Assembly: GCF_019654915.1 (NCBI RefSeq)
Contig: NZ_BPET01000002.1
Coordinates: forward strand, 62,001 to 126,000
Direction of reading: 5' to 3'
From: Shewanella sp. MBTL60-007
GTDB taxonomy: Bacteria; Pseudomonadota; Gammaproteobacteria; Enterobacterales; Shewanellaceae
DNA length: 64,000 nt
Part shown: piece by piece, positions 24,403-34,280 of the stretch
Layout of the letters: each line of letters begins with the position of its first letter
How positions within the stretch are numbered: position 1 is the stretch's first letter
Position numbers and translations under genes: made by a program
The notes under the pieces: generated by a model
Databases searched by the model: none
The model's input: only the letters and a program-made list of their open reading frames with translations
What the model was told of the DNA's origin: nothing

Positions 24403-24426
24403 TTCGGATATAGGGAAGTATCCGAA
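24403..24426. promoter_or_regulatory. Inverted repeat in the divergent head-gene promoter region
   Basis: TTCGGATA and TATCCGAA, separated by 8 bases, lie in the 225-bp gap between the divergent scaffold and terminase genes. Late genes diverge here, so this is a candidate site for the Ogr-like activator or another regulator. No exact TGT-N12-ACA Ogr site was found by eye. Confidence 0.4.
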
Positions 24427-24526
24427 ACAGACCGAACATGAGTCCGTTATTGCCTAGCAACTAATGAATACACTGCAGATCACTTAGTTAATTTGTTCAC
24501 TATTTACGGAGTCGAATTACTCACGC

Positions 24527-26326
24527 ATGGCCTACTCTCCTGAAATTCGCGAAGCAACAAAGCGGCTCTATTTACGGCGCTGGACACCAGACGAGATCCG
24601 CCTTGAACTCGACTTGCCTAATACGCGGGTGATTTACTTTTGGGCAGACAAATACAATTGGCGTGATTTGCTGCGTGAAGAAGAAGTTGACGAGGCGATA
24701 GCACGCCGCATTGTGCTGTTAACTGATATTGCCGATAAAACGGGCGGGCAAATTAAAGAGCTCGACATGCTGATTGAAAAGCATGTAAAGCTTAAAAAGC
24801 AGCGCTTGATTAATGACGGCCATTCATTTGGTGCCAATAGCGCTAATAAAAATAACAAGGGCGGCGGCTCAAATAGCAAAGGCGGTGATCAGCAAAACGA
24901 TGCTGCGCCAAGTAAGCGCAAAGGCCGTAAGCGTAAGAATGACGTTAGCCATTTAACCAAGGAAGATTTTAAAACTTGGTACGCCTCTTTATTTGAATAT
25001 CAAAAAGTGATGCATGAAAACCTGCATCAGCGTATTCGTAATATTCTTAAGTCGCGCCAAATTGGCGCTACCTACTATTTTGCAGGTGAAGCATTCGAGC
25101 AAGCAGTGCTTACCGGAGATCCGCAAATATTCCTTTCGGCTTCACGTTCACAGGCCGAAGTTTTCCGCACTTATATTGTGCAAATTGCGCAGCAGTTTTT
25201 TGAAATTGAATTAACCGGTAACCCCATTGTGTTGCACACAGCGCATGGCGATGCAGAACTGCGCTTTTTAAGTACTAATAGCAAAACCGCCCAAAGTTAC
25301 CACGGCCATGTGTATGTTGATGAATACTTTTGGATAGGCAAGTTTGATGTGCTCAACAAACTAGCCTCTGCTATGGCCACCCATAAGAACTGGCGCAAAA
25401 CTTACTTTTCAACCCCATCAACCAAAGCGCATCCAGCGTATACCTTTTGGACTGGGGATCATTGGCGCCAAGGTAAGAGCGACCGCGAAGAGGTGGAGTT
25501 TCCCACCTTTGATGCCATGCGCGACCGTGGCCGATTATGCCCCGACAAACAATGGCGTTATGTGGTCACTATTGAAGATGCCCTTGCTGGCGGTTGCGAA
25601 CTGTTCGACATTGACGAGCTGCGCGACGAATACAATGACGATGATTTTAAAAACCTGTTTATGTGCATCTTTGTTGATGATGCCGACAGCGTATTTAAAT
25701 TCAGTGACCTTGAAAAATGCATGGTCGAGGCGGCGCGATGGCAAGATCACAAACCCAAAGAGCAACGGCCATTTGGCAACCGTGAAGTGTGGCTTGGTTA
25801 TGATCCGTCACGAACGCGCGACAATGCCACCGTAGTGGTGGTTGCACCAGGTGAAAAGAAAGGTGAAAAATTCAGAGTGCTTGAAAAGCACTATTGGCGC
25901 GGCATGAACTTTGCGCACCATGTAAGTGAAATTCAAAAAGTCTATGCCCGTTATCGCGTCACCTATATTGGCGTAGATACAACAGGCATTGGCGCTGGCG
26001 TGTTTGATTCACTCAGCACTTTATTCCCACGCGAGGCCACGGCGATTCATTACAGCGTTTCAAGCAAAACCCGCTTAGTGCTGAAAATGATTGATGTGGT
26101 TGAAAGCGGCCGTATTGAATGGGACGCCTCCCACAAAGACATTGCCATGAGTTGCTTGTCTATTCGCAGAACCACCACCGACACAGGCGGGGCGATCACC
26201 TTTAAAGCCAGCCGCGATAACGTAACCGGCCACGCCGATGTGTTTTTTGCCATCGCCCACGCCGTTATAAATGAACCATTAAACTTTGCACATAAGAGAA
26301 CATCATCATGGGCGCTACAACACTAA
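24527..26326 (+). CDS. Terminase large subunit, ATPase/nuclease (gpP-like)
   Basis: 599 residues. N-terminal HTH ([20 protein letters not shown]), a glycine/lysine/asparagine-rich linker (~100-135), then the ATPase domain with Walker-A-like [17 protein letters not shown], Walker [11 protein letters not shown] and coupling motif STPSTKAHP. The nuclease domain begins at [20 protein letters not shown] and includes [14 protein letters not shown]. It packages DNA with the gpM-like subunit into the portal. It is divergent from the scaffold gene. Confidence 0.95.
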   Translation: MAYSPEIREATKRLYLRRWTPDEIRLELDLPNTRVIYFWADKYNWRDLLREEEVDEAIARRIVLLTDIADKTGGQIKELDMLIEKHVKLKKQRLINDGHSFGANSANKNNKGGGSNSKGGDQQNDAAPSKRKGRKRKNDVSHLTKEDFKTWYASLFEYQKVMHENLHQRIRNILKSRQIGATYYFAGEAFEQAVLTGDPQIFLSASRSQAEVFRTYIVQIAQQFFEIELTGNPIVLHTAHGDAELRFLSTNSKTAQSYHGHVYVDEYFWIGKFDVLNKLASAMATHKNWRKTYFSTPSTKAHPAYTFWTGDHWRQGKSDREEVEFPTFDAMRDRGRLCPDKQWRYVVTIEDALAGGCELFDIDELRDEYNDDDFKNLFMCIFVDDADSVFKFSDLEKCMVEAARWQDHKPKEQRPFGNREVWLGYDPSRTRDNATVVVVAPGEKKGEKFRVLEKHYWRGMNFAHHVSEIQKVYARYRVTYIGVDTTGIGAGVFDSLSTLFPREATAIHYSVSSKTRLVLKMIDVVESGRIEWDASHKDIAMSCLSIRRTTTDTGGAITFKASRDNVTGHADVFFAIAHAVINEPLNFAHKRTSSWALQH

Positions 26327-27333
26327 ACGCAGCTAACGACAATTCAATGACCGACACGCCAGAAACGGCTAACGCGCCAGTGGTGTTTGGTCTACCCGAG
26401 CAAGTGATGCCCAGTATGTGGCTCACCGATTACGACTCGTTGTATTTCAACGACCATGAGCAGTACTGGGAACCGCCCGTTGATAGACATTTGCTGGCTA
26501 ACTTAACCCGCCGTAATGCCCAACATGGCGGCATAGTGCAAAGCCGTGCCAACATGGCGACTAGCCGTTTTGTCTCCGGCCCTATGTCTGCACAACAAAT
26601 TGGCGCGAGTTTTTTAAATTTGGTGCAATTTGGCGATGTGGCCTTACTTAAGATCCGCAATGGCTTTAGGCAAGTGGTGCGCCTGTTCCCGCTGCCAAGT
26701 TATCGCACTCGCGTGGGCAAAGATGGCGGTGCGGTAGTACTTGAACGCAACAACCAAGTGAAGCGCTATAAAGCCAAAGACATTATTTGGGTGCGCCAAT
26801 ACGACACTGTTCAACAAGTCTATGGTTGCCCCGACTATTTAGGCGGCTTGCAATCCACTTTACTTAATGAAGATGCCACCCTGTTTCGCCGAAAGTATTA
26901 TTTAAATGGCGCGCACATGGGCTTTATTATGTATGCCACTGACCCCAACTTAGATGCTGATGTTGAAAAAGACATTAAAGAAAAAATCCAAGACTCTAAA
27001 GGCGTGGGTAACTTCCGTTCGTTGTTTGTCAACATTCCCAACGGTAAAGAAAAAGGCCTGCAGATCATCCCCGTGGGTAACTTTGAATCCAAAGACGAGT
27101 TTGGCAGTGTTAAGGCGGTTTCAGCCCAAGATACTTTTAACGCCCACAGGTTCCCCGCTGGCCTTGGCGGCATGATCCCCACTAATGCAGCAGGCCTTGG
27201 CGACCCGACCAAATACGACTCTGTGTATTTTAAAAATGAAACCAAGCCACTGATCAACATGCTGGTTGATGCGGTTAACAACGACAGTGAAATAGGCAGC
27301 AGCTTAAAGCTAGTCTTTGATTTAGAGGTTTAA
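26308..27333 (+). CDS. Portal protein (gpQ-like)
   Basis: 341 residues of the PBSX/P2 portal family: [80 protein letters not shown] and the C-terminal [14 protein letters not shown]-like segment. It starts within the last 19 bases of the terminase gene, so both are co-translated. Confidence 0.94.
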   Translation: MGATTLNAANDNSMTDTPETANAPVVFGLPEQVMPSMWLTDYDSLYFNDHEQYWEPPVDRHLLANLTRRNAQHGGIVQSRANMATSRFVSGPMSAQQIGASFLNLVQFGDVALLKIRNGFRQVVRLFPLPSYRTRVGKDGGAVVLERNNQVKRYKAKDIIWVRQYDTVQQVYGCPDYLGGLQSTLLNEDATLFRRKYYLNGAHMGFIMYATDPNLDADVEKDIKEKIQDSKGVGNFRSLFVNIPNGKEKGLQIIPVGNFESKDEFGSVKAVSAQDTFNAHRFPAGLGGMIPTNAAGLGDPTKYDSVYFKNETKPLINMLVDAVNNDSEIGSSLKLVFDLEV

Positions 27334-27375
27334 TAAACGGCACGATATAAATGCGTGAATGGAGTCGATAAAACC

Positions 27376-27437
27376 ACTGTTTGAAAAAACAGTACTATGG
27401 CGTAAACTGTGGCTATTGTAACGATTAACAAATCGTT
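27376..27437 (+). promoter_or_regulatory. Two hairpins between portal and ogr
   Basis: ACTGTTT-GAAA-AAACAGT at 27376-27393 and AACGATT-AACA-AATCGTT at 27420-27437. Neither is followed by a T run, so they look more like operator or RNA-processing structures than intrinsic terminators. Confidence 0.4.
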
Positions 27438-27473
27438 AGCCCTTATTAGCATTATTCGGTTGGGAGATAGAAA

Positions 27474-27725
27474 ATGCGCGTCATGTGTCCAGATTGCGGT
27501 AGCAAAGCAAGAATAGGTAAATCCAATCGCTTAAGTTTGGCTCATGCTGATTTGTATTGTTCCTGCACTGACCCCGAGTGTGGCCACACTTTTGTGGCCA
27601 ACTTAAGTTTTAGTCATACGTTAAGCCCAAGCTCGCGTACTTCTAGCGCGCTAGTCACTGAACTGGTTAAAGCAATGAATCCTCTGCAGCGCAAGCAGCT
27701 TCAACAAGAACTGGCATTGCTTTAG
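27474..27725 (+). CDS. Ogr/Delta-like zinc-finger late activator
   Basis: 83 residues of the Ogr/Delta family: MRVMCPDCGSKARIGKSNRL, YCSCTDPECGHTFVANLSFS-type core with four Cys (CPDC ... CSC/C-x4-C), then HTLSPSS. Ogr proteins bind upstream of P2-type late promoters and recruit RNA polymerase. A GGGAGAT ribosome site precedes the ATG. Here it is next to the portal gene. Confidence 0.92.
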   Translation: MRVMCPDCGSKARIGKSNRLSLAHADLYCSCTDPECGHTFVANLSFSHTLSPSSRTSSALVTELVKAMNPLQRKQLQQELALL

Positions 27726-28009
27726 GGCAATGCTGTTCATTACAACCAACACACCCCCTTTCTACAATACCCGCCATTAATGAGATTGCGACGTCCTTAT
27801 CGCCTACGGTACAGCAAGTTGATTCGATTGAACGAAGAACAAGATCCATTTGATTTAACAACAAACACATACGTAAACCCTTAATAATATTGACGTTCCC
27901 TTAAGACGCCATCAAGCATACATTTTTGCATGCAATATAATGCGAAAAATTGTTCTGCTTTTTATGGGCTAAACTGAAAGATACTTCGGATTTAAAAAAA
28001 CTGTGATCT

Positions 28010-28303
28010 ATGAGCATTAGCCTAAATATTATTGGGCAAAGGATTGTTACAAAAAGAAAAATTGTGAAGCTTAGCCAAGTTCAGCTAGCCGACAGAGTAG
28101 GGATTAGCGATAGAACGCTAAGCAAAATAGAGAATGGTTACGACTTAAAGCTGTCGTTATTATTGGCGATTTGTGATGCGCTCAACATTGAGACTGCTGA
28201 ACTACTAAGCGAAAACAACAGTAATGCGTCTTCGCTTAGTGATGAAAGTAGGCTGCAGATTGACAGCCACTTAAATGCTATTCGTAAGTTGTTAGCGGAT
28301 TAG
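28010..28303 (+). CDS. XRE-family HTH regulator
   Basis: 97 residues. An HTH_3 domain fills residues 5-65 (IVKLSQVQLADRVGISDRTL, SKIENGYDLKLSLLLAICDA), with a short helical C-terminal extension and no protease or effector domain. It is isolated on the plus strand beyond the early operon and converges on the next minus-strand gene with a 4-base overlap. It is a second regulator in addition to CI; target unknown. Confidence 0.85.
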   Translation: MSISLNIIGQRIVTKRKIVKLSQVQLADRVGISDRTLSKIENGYDLKLSLLLAICDALNIETAELLSENNSNASSLSDESRLQIDSHLNAIRKLLAD

Positions 28304-28545
28304 TCGTCACCTGGTGGGTTCGCACACCGTATATTATCCAGCAATGTTTTTACTTGCTGCTCACTAAGCAGTGTAGATTTTATGTCCCCATAGTGAAATA
28401 TTCCATCATCTGCTACAAGAATACTATCTGACGTACCCGTTTCAGGATTCCGCGAAACTGCCAATCCTTGAGGGTGTAATATCTCTCTATTAATTCGCTC
28501 TATAAGCCCTAGTTCGCTCATTTGGTTCCAATCAATTGTATTCAT
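28300..28545 (-). CDS. Small hypothetical phage protein
   Basis: 81 residues from MNTIDWNQMSELGLIERINR; the ATG is preceded by AAAGAGA. The middle reads LAVSRNPETGTSDSILVADD, a typical small phage accessory domain of unknown function. The longer frame upstream (MFLCLFKM) crosses the palindromic terminator and is unlikely. Function unknown. Confidence 0.65.
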   Translation of the reverse strand: MNTIDWNQMSELGLIERINREILHPQGLAVSRNPETGTSDSILVADDGIFHYGDIKSTLLSEQQVKTLLDNIRCANPPGDD

Positions 28546-28582
28546 TTTCATCTCTTTATTTTTCCACATTTTAAACAAACAC

Positions 28583-28612
28583 AAAAACACACTAGTTAAC
28601 TAGTGTGTTTTT
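28583..28612. terminator. Perfect 30-bp palindrome, early-operon terminator
   Basis: Arms AAAAACACACTAGTT and AACTAGTGTGTTTTT form a perfect palindrome with A and T tracts at the ends. It lies just after the last gene of the leftward early operon. Confidence 0.75.
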
Positions 28613-28621
28613 CGTGGTTTT

Positions 28622-28882
28622 TTAACTAATAGCTTTTACGTCTTGATACTGCGGTGCAAGATCTGCAGCTTGGTTAAGTTTTGCCAATGCCTGGCTAAAA
28701 TGCTGTTGGGTAACATGGTAACGCCAATAAGCCCGTTTTGCTGGTAGGCCGTCAACCAAGTGCGCCATCAATGCATCGATTTTGTTTTGGCTGGTTATAC
28801 GAGTCAGCTTTAACAACACCGCCAAGCCCTCTCGGGTTTCATGGCCTTGGACTAAAACCCGCTTTAGTTTTGGCGTAGTCAT
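28622..28882 (-). CDS. PapB-like regulator, putative
   Basis: 86 residues. Residues 25-75 (LTRITSQNKIDALMAHLVDG, AYWRYHVTQQHFSQALAKL) resemble the PapB/FocB adhesin-regulator HTH family. The resemblance is by eye only. Its ATG shares the stop region of the methyltransferase gene (one base overlap), so it is the last gene of the early operon. Confidence 0.6.
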   Translation of the reverse strand: MTTPKLKRVLVQGHETREGLAVLLKLTRITSQNKIDALMAHLVDGLPAKRAYWRYHVTQQHFSQALAKLNQAADLAPQYQDVKAIS

Positions 28883-30252
28883 TAAGCCACCTTTTCTATT
28901 GCTGCTGGCAAGTGGTAATTGCTATTCACTAAAGCTGCCGCTAGCAATGGCGGTACTGAGTTGCCACATCTGGCCACTTGCTTTGCCTTTGAATATTTTT
29001 TGCCTGTATGGTCCACGTTGATAATGTAATCACTTGGGAAAGACTGCGCGGCAAACAGTTCGTGTGGCTCGAGCATGCGCATACCGATATCGACTATTTG
29101 ATAGGCTTCACCTTTGACCATCACCAAACCAAAGCAATCGCCAGTGCGAATGGTATGTAACGGTTGATTGATATCTTGACCAATCCCAGTGCCGTAATAC
29201 TTCATTAAGAACGCGCGCACTTCACCCACATGATTACCACCTGCAGTGATAGTGTGCACGGGCTCATTAGTAGGAAACCCAATATTGGTACCGCGCATTT
29301 TTATCATGCTGCTAGTCACCAAACCAAAGTGACCACCTTTAACTTGTGCGCAAATCGTTCTTAACGGTTCATTTTCTGGCATATTGCGTTGGCTGCTGGC
29401 ATTGGCAAATTCAGTGATAAACGGCACTATCATTGCGTTTTCAGGTGCTATAAATGGTGCATCGCAATCAATAACAAATTTTTGAATCCCCTTAGCGATA
29501 CGTTGCATGGTTTTCTCTGCAAGTGGCCGATCACGATTGAAGATTGATTTGCACGGAATAGACCAATCAATAATATCAGCGGCTGTTTTCCATGCTTTTA
29601 GTGCTTTGCCGTTACCCGGCTGCTTTTTAGGGTTGCCATGTGTAGGCTCTGGAAAGGTGATTGGCTGGCCGTCACATCGAGCAACAAGAAAGAAGCGCTT
29701 GCGAATAGTCGGGCAACCGTGGTCACTGGCGATCAACTGTTTCCATTCCACTTTATAACCATGCTGGCGAAGTTGGCGCACAAAACTATTAAAGGTTTTA
29801 CCTTTACGCTTTTGACATGGTTTGCCATCAATAACAGGGCCCCATGTTACAAACTCTTCAACATTTTCCAGCATGATAATGCGTGGGCGAACGGTAGCAG
29901 CCCAACGCATTGCTACCCATGCCAAACCACGGATTTTCTTTTCTAACGGTTTGCCACCTGCAGCTTTTGAAAAATGCTTACAGTCAGGGCTAAACCATGC
30001 AAGGCCAACAGGCCTACCCGCACAAACCTCGACAGGATTCACATCCCAAACCGATTCACAATAATGCTTGGTTAATGGATGATTAGTTTTATGCATCGCA
30101 ATTGCATCAGGATCATGATTAATCGCAATATCAATAGGCCGCCCAATGGCTAACTCAATACCTGTAGAGGCTCCGCCACCACCTGCAAAGTTATCAACGA
30201 CAAGTTCGTAATTTTCAATATTAAGTGAAAATTGATTATCACCTCTAAACAT
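28882..30252 (-). CDS. Phage C5 cytosine DNA methyltransferase (orphan)
   Basis: 456 residues with the ordered C5-MTase motifs: I VDNFAGGGGASTGIELA, IV GLAWFSPDCKHFSKAAGG (catalytic Cys in SPDC rather than the common PPCQ), VI IIMLENVEEF, VIII ASDHGCPTIRKRFFLVA, and X ARCGNSVPPLLAAAL. No restriction enzyme gene is nearby, so it probably protects phage DNA from host restriction or regulates. Target sequence cannot be read from the protein. It lies in the early operon after the replication genes. Confidence 0.92.
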   Translation of the reverse strand: MFRGDNQFSLNIENYELVVDNFAGGGGASTGIELAIGRPIDIAINHDPDAIAMHKTNHPLTKHYCESVWDVNPVEVCAGRPVGLAWFSPDCKHFSKAAGGKPLEKKIRGLAWVAMRWAATVRPRIIMLENVEEFVTWGPVIDGKPCQKRKGKTFNSFVRQLRQHGYKVEWKQLIASDHGCPTIRKRFFLVARCDGQPITFPEPTHGNPKKQPGNGKALKAWKTAADIIDWSIPCKSIFNRDRPLAEKTMQRIAKGIQKFVIDCDAPFIAPENAMIVPFITEFANASSQRNMPENEPLRTICAQVKGGHFGLVTSSMIKMRGTNIGFPTNEPVHTITAGGNHVGEVRAFLMKYYGTGIGQDINQPLHTIRTGDCFGLVMVKGEAYQIVDIGMRMLEPHELFAAQSFPSDYIINVDHTGKKYSKAKQVARCGNSVPPLLAAALVNSNYHLPAAIEKVA

Positions 30253-30257
30253 ATCCC

Positions 30258-30476
30258 TTACCCCTGCTTTGCTTTTACTAAGTTATTCAGTACTACTCGG
30301 CACAATTCACGCTCTTTTTCTGGTAACCGGCTTAACCATTCGCGCACCGCTTGGCGACTCTGTTGCGCTAATTTGGTTTTACAGCGCTGATACCGATCTA
30401 AACACTCGCCCTTTTGAGCATTTAGCGCGTTGAGTCTTTGGCGTTCGTCACTGGTCATTAATTTAGAAAGGTTCAT
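30258..30476 (-). CDS. Small basic helical phage protein
   Basis: 72 residues from MNLSKLMTSDERQRLNALNA; this ATG lies inside the last codons of the replication gene and is the plausible start, since the longer frame reads across that gene. Basic helices (LDRYQRCKTKLAQQSRQAVR, EWLSRLPEKERELCRVVL). Function unknown. Confidence 0.7.
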   Translation of the reverse strand: MNLSKLMTSDERQRLNALNAQKGECLDRYQRCKTKLAQQSRQAVREWLSRLPEKERELCRVVLNNLVKAKQG

Positions 30477-32811
30477 CGTCAACATCCTCTGCACTGTTCT
30501 GCTCAGTTTTGCTGTCGCGGTAACTAAATGGGCTTGCCCACTGCTCGGCCTTTTGGGTATCAAGTACCTGGCGTAATTGAGCAAGTGCGCGCTTGGCCAC
30601 ATCAGGTGCCATGTGGCTAATCCAGTTTTCAACATCTGAATTTGTGTCGAGTACTCGCCACGCTTGCTCGCGCAGTTGCGCGTCTAATACCTTTAAGCGC
30701 TGGCGCTCAATAGCATCAAACTGACTATCTAAGGCGCTATCGCTCCAATCGTTATCAAGTGCATGATGCGCGCTTGGCACCTGTTTGCTCACAATGAGCA
30801 TGCCATCGCGCAGACGAACATATTTATGGCTTTCGCCACTAACACCAGAATGACTAGCATCAACAACATCAATAACAGCACCCGCGCGTAGGCGTTTAAG
30901 TGAATCGCTGTCGAGTCCTAACTTTTTGGCCTCAATAATTAACTGTTGGTCTTTTAACGGTAACCTTTCGATCCTTTTTCTAGTTTTGATCGACTGCGTA
31001 CAGTTATTGTCAGAACTCCAAGGTGCGCGGCTGTCGCCGCTTTTCAAAGAAACATCAAAAGCTAAATCAACAGCCAAAGCAAAAGCGGCATCATCTGCCG
31101 ATACAGGCGCTTTATCTTGGCTGTCGTTGTGTGTTGGCTTGCGAATTTCCCAGCCCTCAAGGCGAGTTTGCACCGCATTGCTCATAGACATAACGCCCAT
31201 AATTTTGGTGATATCCTCGCCGTATAAGTTCGCTGCTTCATTAGTCACTTTTGAAAGCTGAATAGGACGGTCAGCCCGTTTGCAGAATGTGCCGCCCATA
31301 GCCTCAACATAGCGCTGCCAATTGCTGTGGTCTGACGCATTGCGCGCCAGCTCAAGCACATCGTCATAATCAATCGCTTCACGCAAGCGGCGCAGTTCAC
31401 GCCATACCGTGACCGATGGACCACCAATTTGTTGAAACTGGCGAATGTTCCAAATGCTAGCCCAAGCCGCCACACCCTCGGCGCCATGTTTACCACTGCT
31501 TTCGGCTTCATAGTCATCATCGACATAAGCGCCATCAATGTTTTTCGCCACATACTTAGCGATATAACCGGTAGCACTGCCTTGGCTTGGATCAATGGTT
31601 TTGTAGTCAAAGCGTGGGCGGTAACCCTGAAAGCGTAAACTGCGCTTACCCTTTGGTGGTGTAAGTTCATCTTTGTGATGCTGCAAAGCATATTTGCGCA
31701 TAATGGAACGCCCCAAGCGTAATTGCTCGGGGCGAAAAAATAACACCATGTGCCAATGTGGCGTGCCATCGTGGTGAGGCTCTACCACTCTAAAACCAAA
31801 TAGTTCAACCTCTTCACGCGCTAGCTTTGAACGCGCTTTTGCCCACTGCTTACATAAATAGGCTTGCGTGTCTTTTGGGTTGGCGCCTAAATAACGTCTA
31901 TTTGAATAGCTAGGGCCTTTCTTGCTTTTGGTGTAACTGTGGTAACAACTTGGGGCAGTCCAAGTATAAAACTCGGCAACTAAACCTTGCTCTATGGCAA
32001 GATCTTCAAAACCACGCATACGTACCATCAACTCAGCGCGGCGCACTTCTGGGTTAGCAACCGAGGCAGCAACCGCATCGGCTAGGCTAATTTCAAGACC
32101 AAGATCTTCATTAACCACCACCATTTCGTTAAGCCATGCTTTTGCAGCTGCCTTACGGTTTTTAAACTCTTTGAGTGAATTAACCGAAACATAAGGCGAT
32201 ACACCCGCACGAACCTTGCCCGTAACAATGGCAGCATGTTCTTTATATTGTCGAAATGCCTTGTCCAGTTTGCGCAGCCACCACGCTTCATCAACCAAAC
32301 GTGCTAACGCACCTGCAATTTTGTTGTACATGGTTAAGTCGGCTTCAAACTCACCGCTAGCTTTACGCTGCTCATAACCAACAAAACTAGGTAGTACAGG
32401 AGTAAAGCCCCATTGGTCAGCAGGTTGTATAACGGCTAACAGCAGTTCAAGCGCATCAACCTGCACACCACCGTAGGTCATATTATTTAAAATACTGGCG
32501 CAGCGGTCGGCCCACTCTTTGGCTACGGCCTCACGGCGCAGTTCGGTATTGATATGCCAAATCGGCAAAGGAAATTGGTGCAGCATTTTCCGTGTGGATG
32601 TAACCCTATTGCGCAACCAAATATTAGCGCTACTGCTACGGCTATACTTTTTATGTTTACGCGCATATTCCATAAACAGGCTAGCCGCCACACATTCTGG
32701 CAGGCCATCAAGTTGTTTTTGCGCCCATTTAAGATCGTCTTGCTGATGTGGAGCCGAAAAAATAGCCGAGAGGTTAATCCCGGCTTGGCGTTCAATTTGT
32801 TGAAGATCCAT
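30463..32811 (-). CDS. Replication initiation endonuclease (P2 gpA-like)
   Basis: 782 residues of the P2 gpA rolling-circle initiator family. The HUH metal site is EPHHDGTPHWHMVLFF (residues ~344-359), and the paired catalytic tyrosines are in GYIAKYVAKN (Y416 and Y420, the YxxxY spacing of P2 gpA). Upstream motifs PSCYHSYTKSKKGPSYSNRR fit too. It nicks the phage origin, usually located within its own gene in P2. The C-terminal 300 residues are less conserved and charged. Confidence 0.93.
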   Translation of the reverse strand: MDLQQIERQAGINLSAIFSAPHQQDDLKWAQKQLDGLPECVAASLFMEYARKHKKYSRSSSANIWLRNRVTSTRKMLHQFPLPIWHINTELRREAVAKEWADRCASILNNMTYGGVQVDALELLLAVIQPADQWGFTPVLPSFVGYEQRKASGEFEADLTMYNKIAGALARLVDEAWWLRKLDKAFRQYKEHAAIVTGKVRAGVSPYVSVNSLKEFKNRKAAAKAWLNEMVVVNEDLGLEISLADAVAASVANPEVRRAELMVRMRGFEDLAIEQGLVAEFYTWTAPSCYHSYTKSKKGPSYSNRRYLGANPKDTQAYLCKQWAKARSKLAREEVELFGFRVVEPHHDGTPHWHMVLFFRPEQLRLGRSIMRKYALQHHKDELTPPKGKRSLRFQGYRPRFDYKTIDPSQGSATGYIAKYVAKNIDGAYVDDDYEAESSGKHGAEGVAAWASIWNIRQFQQIGGPSVTVWRELRRLREAIDYDDVLELARNASDHSNWQRYVEAMGGTFCKRADRPIQLSKVTNEAANLYGEDITKIMGVMSMSNAVQTRLEGWEIRKPTHNDSQDKAPVSADDAAFALAVDLAFDVSLKSGDSRAPWSSDNNCTQSIKTRKRIERLPLKDQQLIIEAKKLGLDSDSLKRLRAGAVIDVVDASHSGVSGESHKYVRLRDGMLIVSKQVPSAHHALDNDWSDSALDSQFDAIERQRLKVLDAQLREQAWRVLDTNSDVENWISHMAPDVAKRALAQLRQVLDTQKAEQWASPFSYRDSKTEQNSAEDVDDEPF

Positions 32812-33065
32812 TACAAGTCCTTAAACCCATGATGAACCCGCGCTTTAGCTAACGTGCGCCGTATACCTTTTGCTAGGTTGGTGAGGTCATTGCCCAACGC
32901 TTGCCAATATAGGCAATCGAGTGCACCAGAATATTTAGCAATGGCAATCAAATTGGTGTTATCAATTAAACCATCGTTATCGATAAGCACCTGGATCTCT
33001 TTGGCGAGTGACAGCTTATTGCTGCGAAAGTGCTTTAGTAAGTGGTGAAATGCTGCTTTGCTCAT
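32811..33065 (-). CDS. Small hypothetical early protein
   Basis: 84 residues, basic ends and hydrophobic middle helix (LIAIAKYSGALDCLYWQALG). It shares one base with the replication-gene start and overlaps the upstream gene by 4 bases. Function unknown. Confidence 0.7.
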   Translation of the reverse strand: MSKAAFHHLLKHFRSNKLSLAKEIQVLIDNDGLIDNTNLIAIAKYSGALDCLYWQALGNDLTNLAKGIRRTLAKARVHHGFKDL

Positions 33066-33532
33066 AGACCACCCTGCTTTTTGATTTCACGCGCTAAGCC
33101 TCTAGCGAGTTGAATCCATTCAAAAGCGTCTTCTCGATAGAGTGGAATACTCTCTGGATTGACGTTATTCCAAAAACTAATCATCTCGGCATCTTTAGAT
33201 ACTTGAAGTTGCGCCAAAGCAAACTGACGAATACAACCCAAATTTGCAAGACTCATTTTGCTGATGGCCGTGTAATGGTTGAGCTCTTCTCGAGTCATCC
33301 ATACATGGTCTTGCTTTTCGTTGCTAGATGTTTCAGATATCTCAACAATGCTAAATTTCTTTTTCTTATCCTTTAGCGCATCGGTGATGACTGCTGGTAC
33401 CTGAGCAGATAAAAACAATTTTGCACCTGCAAGTGACCAAGCTGTTTGCACGCTGCCGCCTTTGCCAAAGCCATAAAAATAACGGTCACCACGATTGGTT
33501 GTAATTTTAATTGCTACTGTTTTATTGCTCAT
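33062..33532 (-). CDS. Hypothetical early protein
   Basis: 156 residues. An N-terminal beta-rich part (TVAIKITTNRGDRYFYGFGK, TAWSLAGAKLFL) and a helical C-terminal half (LANLGCIRQFALAQLQVSKD). No family recognised. Part of the 4-base-overlap early operon. Confidence 0.75.
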   Translation of the reverse strand: MSNKTVAIKITTNRGDRYFYGFGKGGSVQTAWSLAGAKLFLSAQVPAVITDALKDKKKKFSIVEISETSSNEKQDHVWMTREELNHYTAISKMSLANLGCIRQFALAQLQVSKDAEMISFWNNVNPESIPLYREDAFEWIQLARGLAREIKKQGGL

Positions 33533-33729
33533 ACCGCCCCCAACTCATTCAGACTGACACCTAACTCACGCGCCATTTGGTAATCCTCAATGCGACGGCG
33601 ACACGCTGTTGCACATTTACCCTCTTCGGTGATTTTTGGCGGACGGCTGGCATGGCCTAATGTGCGATTTAAAAACGCAGTGCGAATATTGAAATTTTGG
33701 TTATTGATAGAATCGGTTAATGCACTCAT
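33529..33729 (-). CDS. Small early protein with HTH-like C-terminus
   Basis: 66 residues. Contains a conserved-looking RTLGHASRPPKITEEGKCAT block and ends in EDYQMARELGVSLNELGAV. Function unknown; 4-base overlaps on both sides. Confidence 0.7.
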   Translation of the reverse strand: MSALTDSINNQNFNIRTAFLNRTLGHASRPPKITEEGKCATACRRRIEDYQMARELGVSLNELGAV

Positions 33730-33980
33730 GCTGCAGCCTCCACTTGGTTAACAGCTGGCATATCAATGCGCAACTTAGGCTCAACCACTGCGGAAAAATG
33801 CTCGGCGTTCTCTTGATTGAAGTTAGCCACTGAATCAACATCGAACGCTTTTGAAATGCCCCAGCCGTTGTAATCATCAGGCTTAAAAGTGACATCAACC
33901 ATTTGATTAGGGTTACCCAACGACCAGTAAGGTTTTGACAAAGACACCACGCCGCGCGCAGTAACAAATTGGTTTTTCAT
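33726..33980 (-). CDS. Hypothetical early protein
   Basis: 84 residues, mostly beta-like (GVVSLSKPYWSLGNPNQMVD, VTFKPDDYNGWGISKAF). Function unknown. 4-base overlaps both sides argue that it is real. Confidence 0.7.
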   Translation of the reverse strand: MKNQFVTARGVVSLSKPYWSLGNPNQMVDVTFKPDDYNGWGISKAFDVDSVANFNQENAEHFSAVVEPKLRIDMPAVNQVEAAA

Positions 33981-34279
33981 GCTGCAGCCCTCGCAACTTG
34001 GCGAGCAAACTCGCTACGGCTCATAACATCGCCCATATCCAAACAAAGTGCGGCAAGCACATCGTCATTCAAAACCTGCAGTGCCACACGCTCAAGGCAA
34101 AAAGCTATACCTAAATAACGCTCTGCGCATAACTTAGAATCGTCACTAACTGCATTTGCATGGCGGCTAAAAATATCCGCCATCAATTTGCGCATAGCTA
34201 AATGTTGTGGATTACTAAGATCAAAAGCTGGGGTATTGGCTGCTGGCACCGATTGAGCCATTGTATTTAAATGAGTCAT
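33977..34279 (-). CDS. Hypothetical early protein
   Basis: 100 residues from MTHLNTMAQSVPAANTPAFD; this ATG follows the upstream stop directly (TGATATGA). Helical C-terminal half (AERYLGIAFCLERVALQVLN, LDMGDVMSRSEFARQVARAA). Function unknown. Confidence 0.7.
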   Translation of the reverse strand: MTHLNTMAQSVPAANTPAFDLSNPQHLAMRKLMADIFSRHANAVSDDSKLCAERYLGIAFCLERVALQVLNDDVLAALCLDMGDVMSRSEFARQVARAAA

Positions 34280-34280
34280 A

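Noticed and set aside
27667-27870. 67-codon minus frame with a Cys-rich segment (CVGCNEQHC) and a possible AAGGG ribosome site
   Set aside because: It overlaps the end of the ogr-like gene on the other strand and has no recognisable features. Possible but not supportable.
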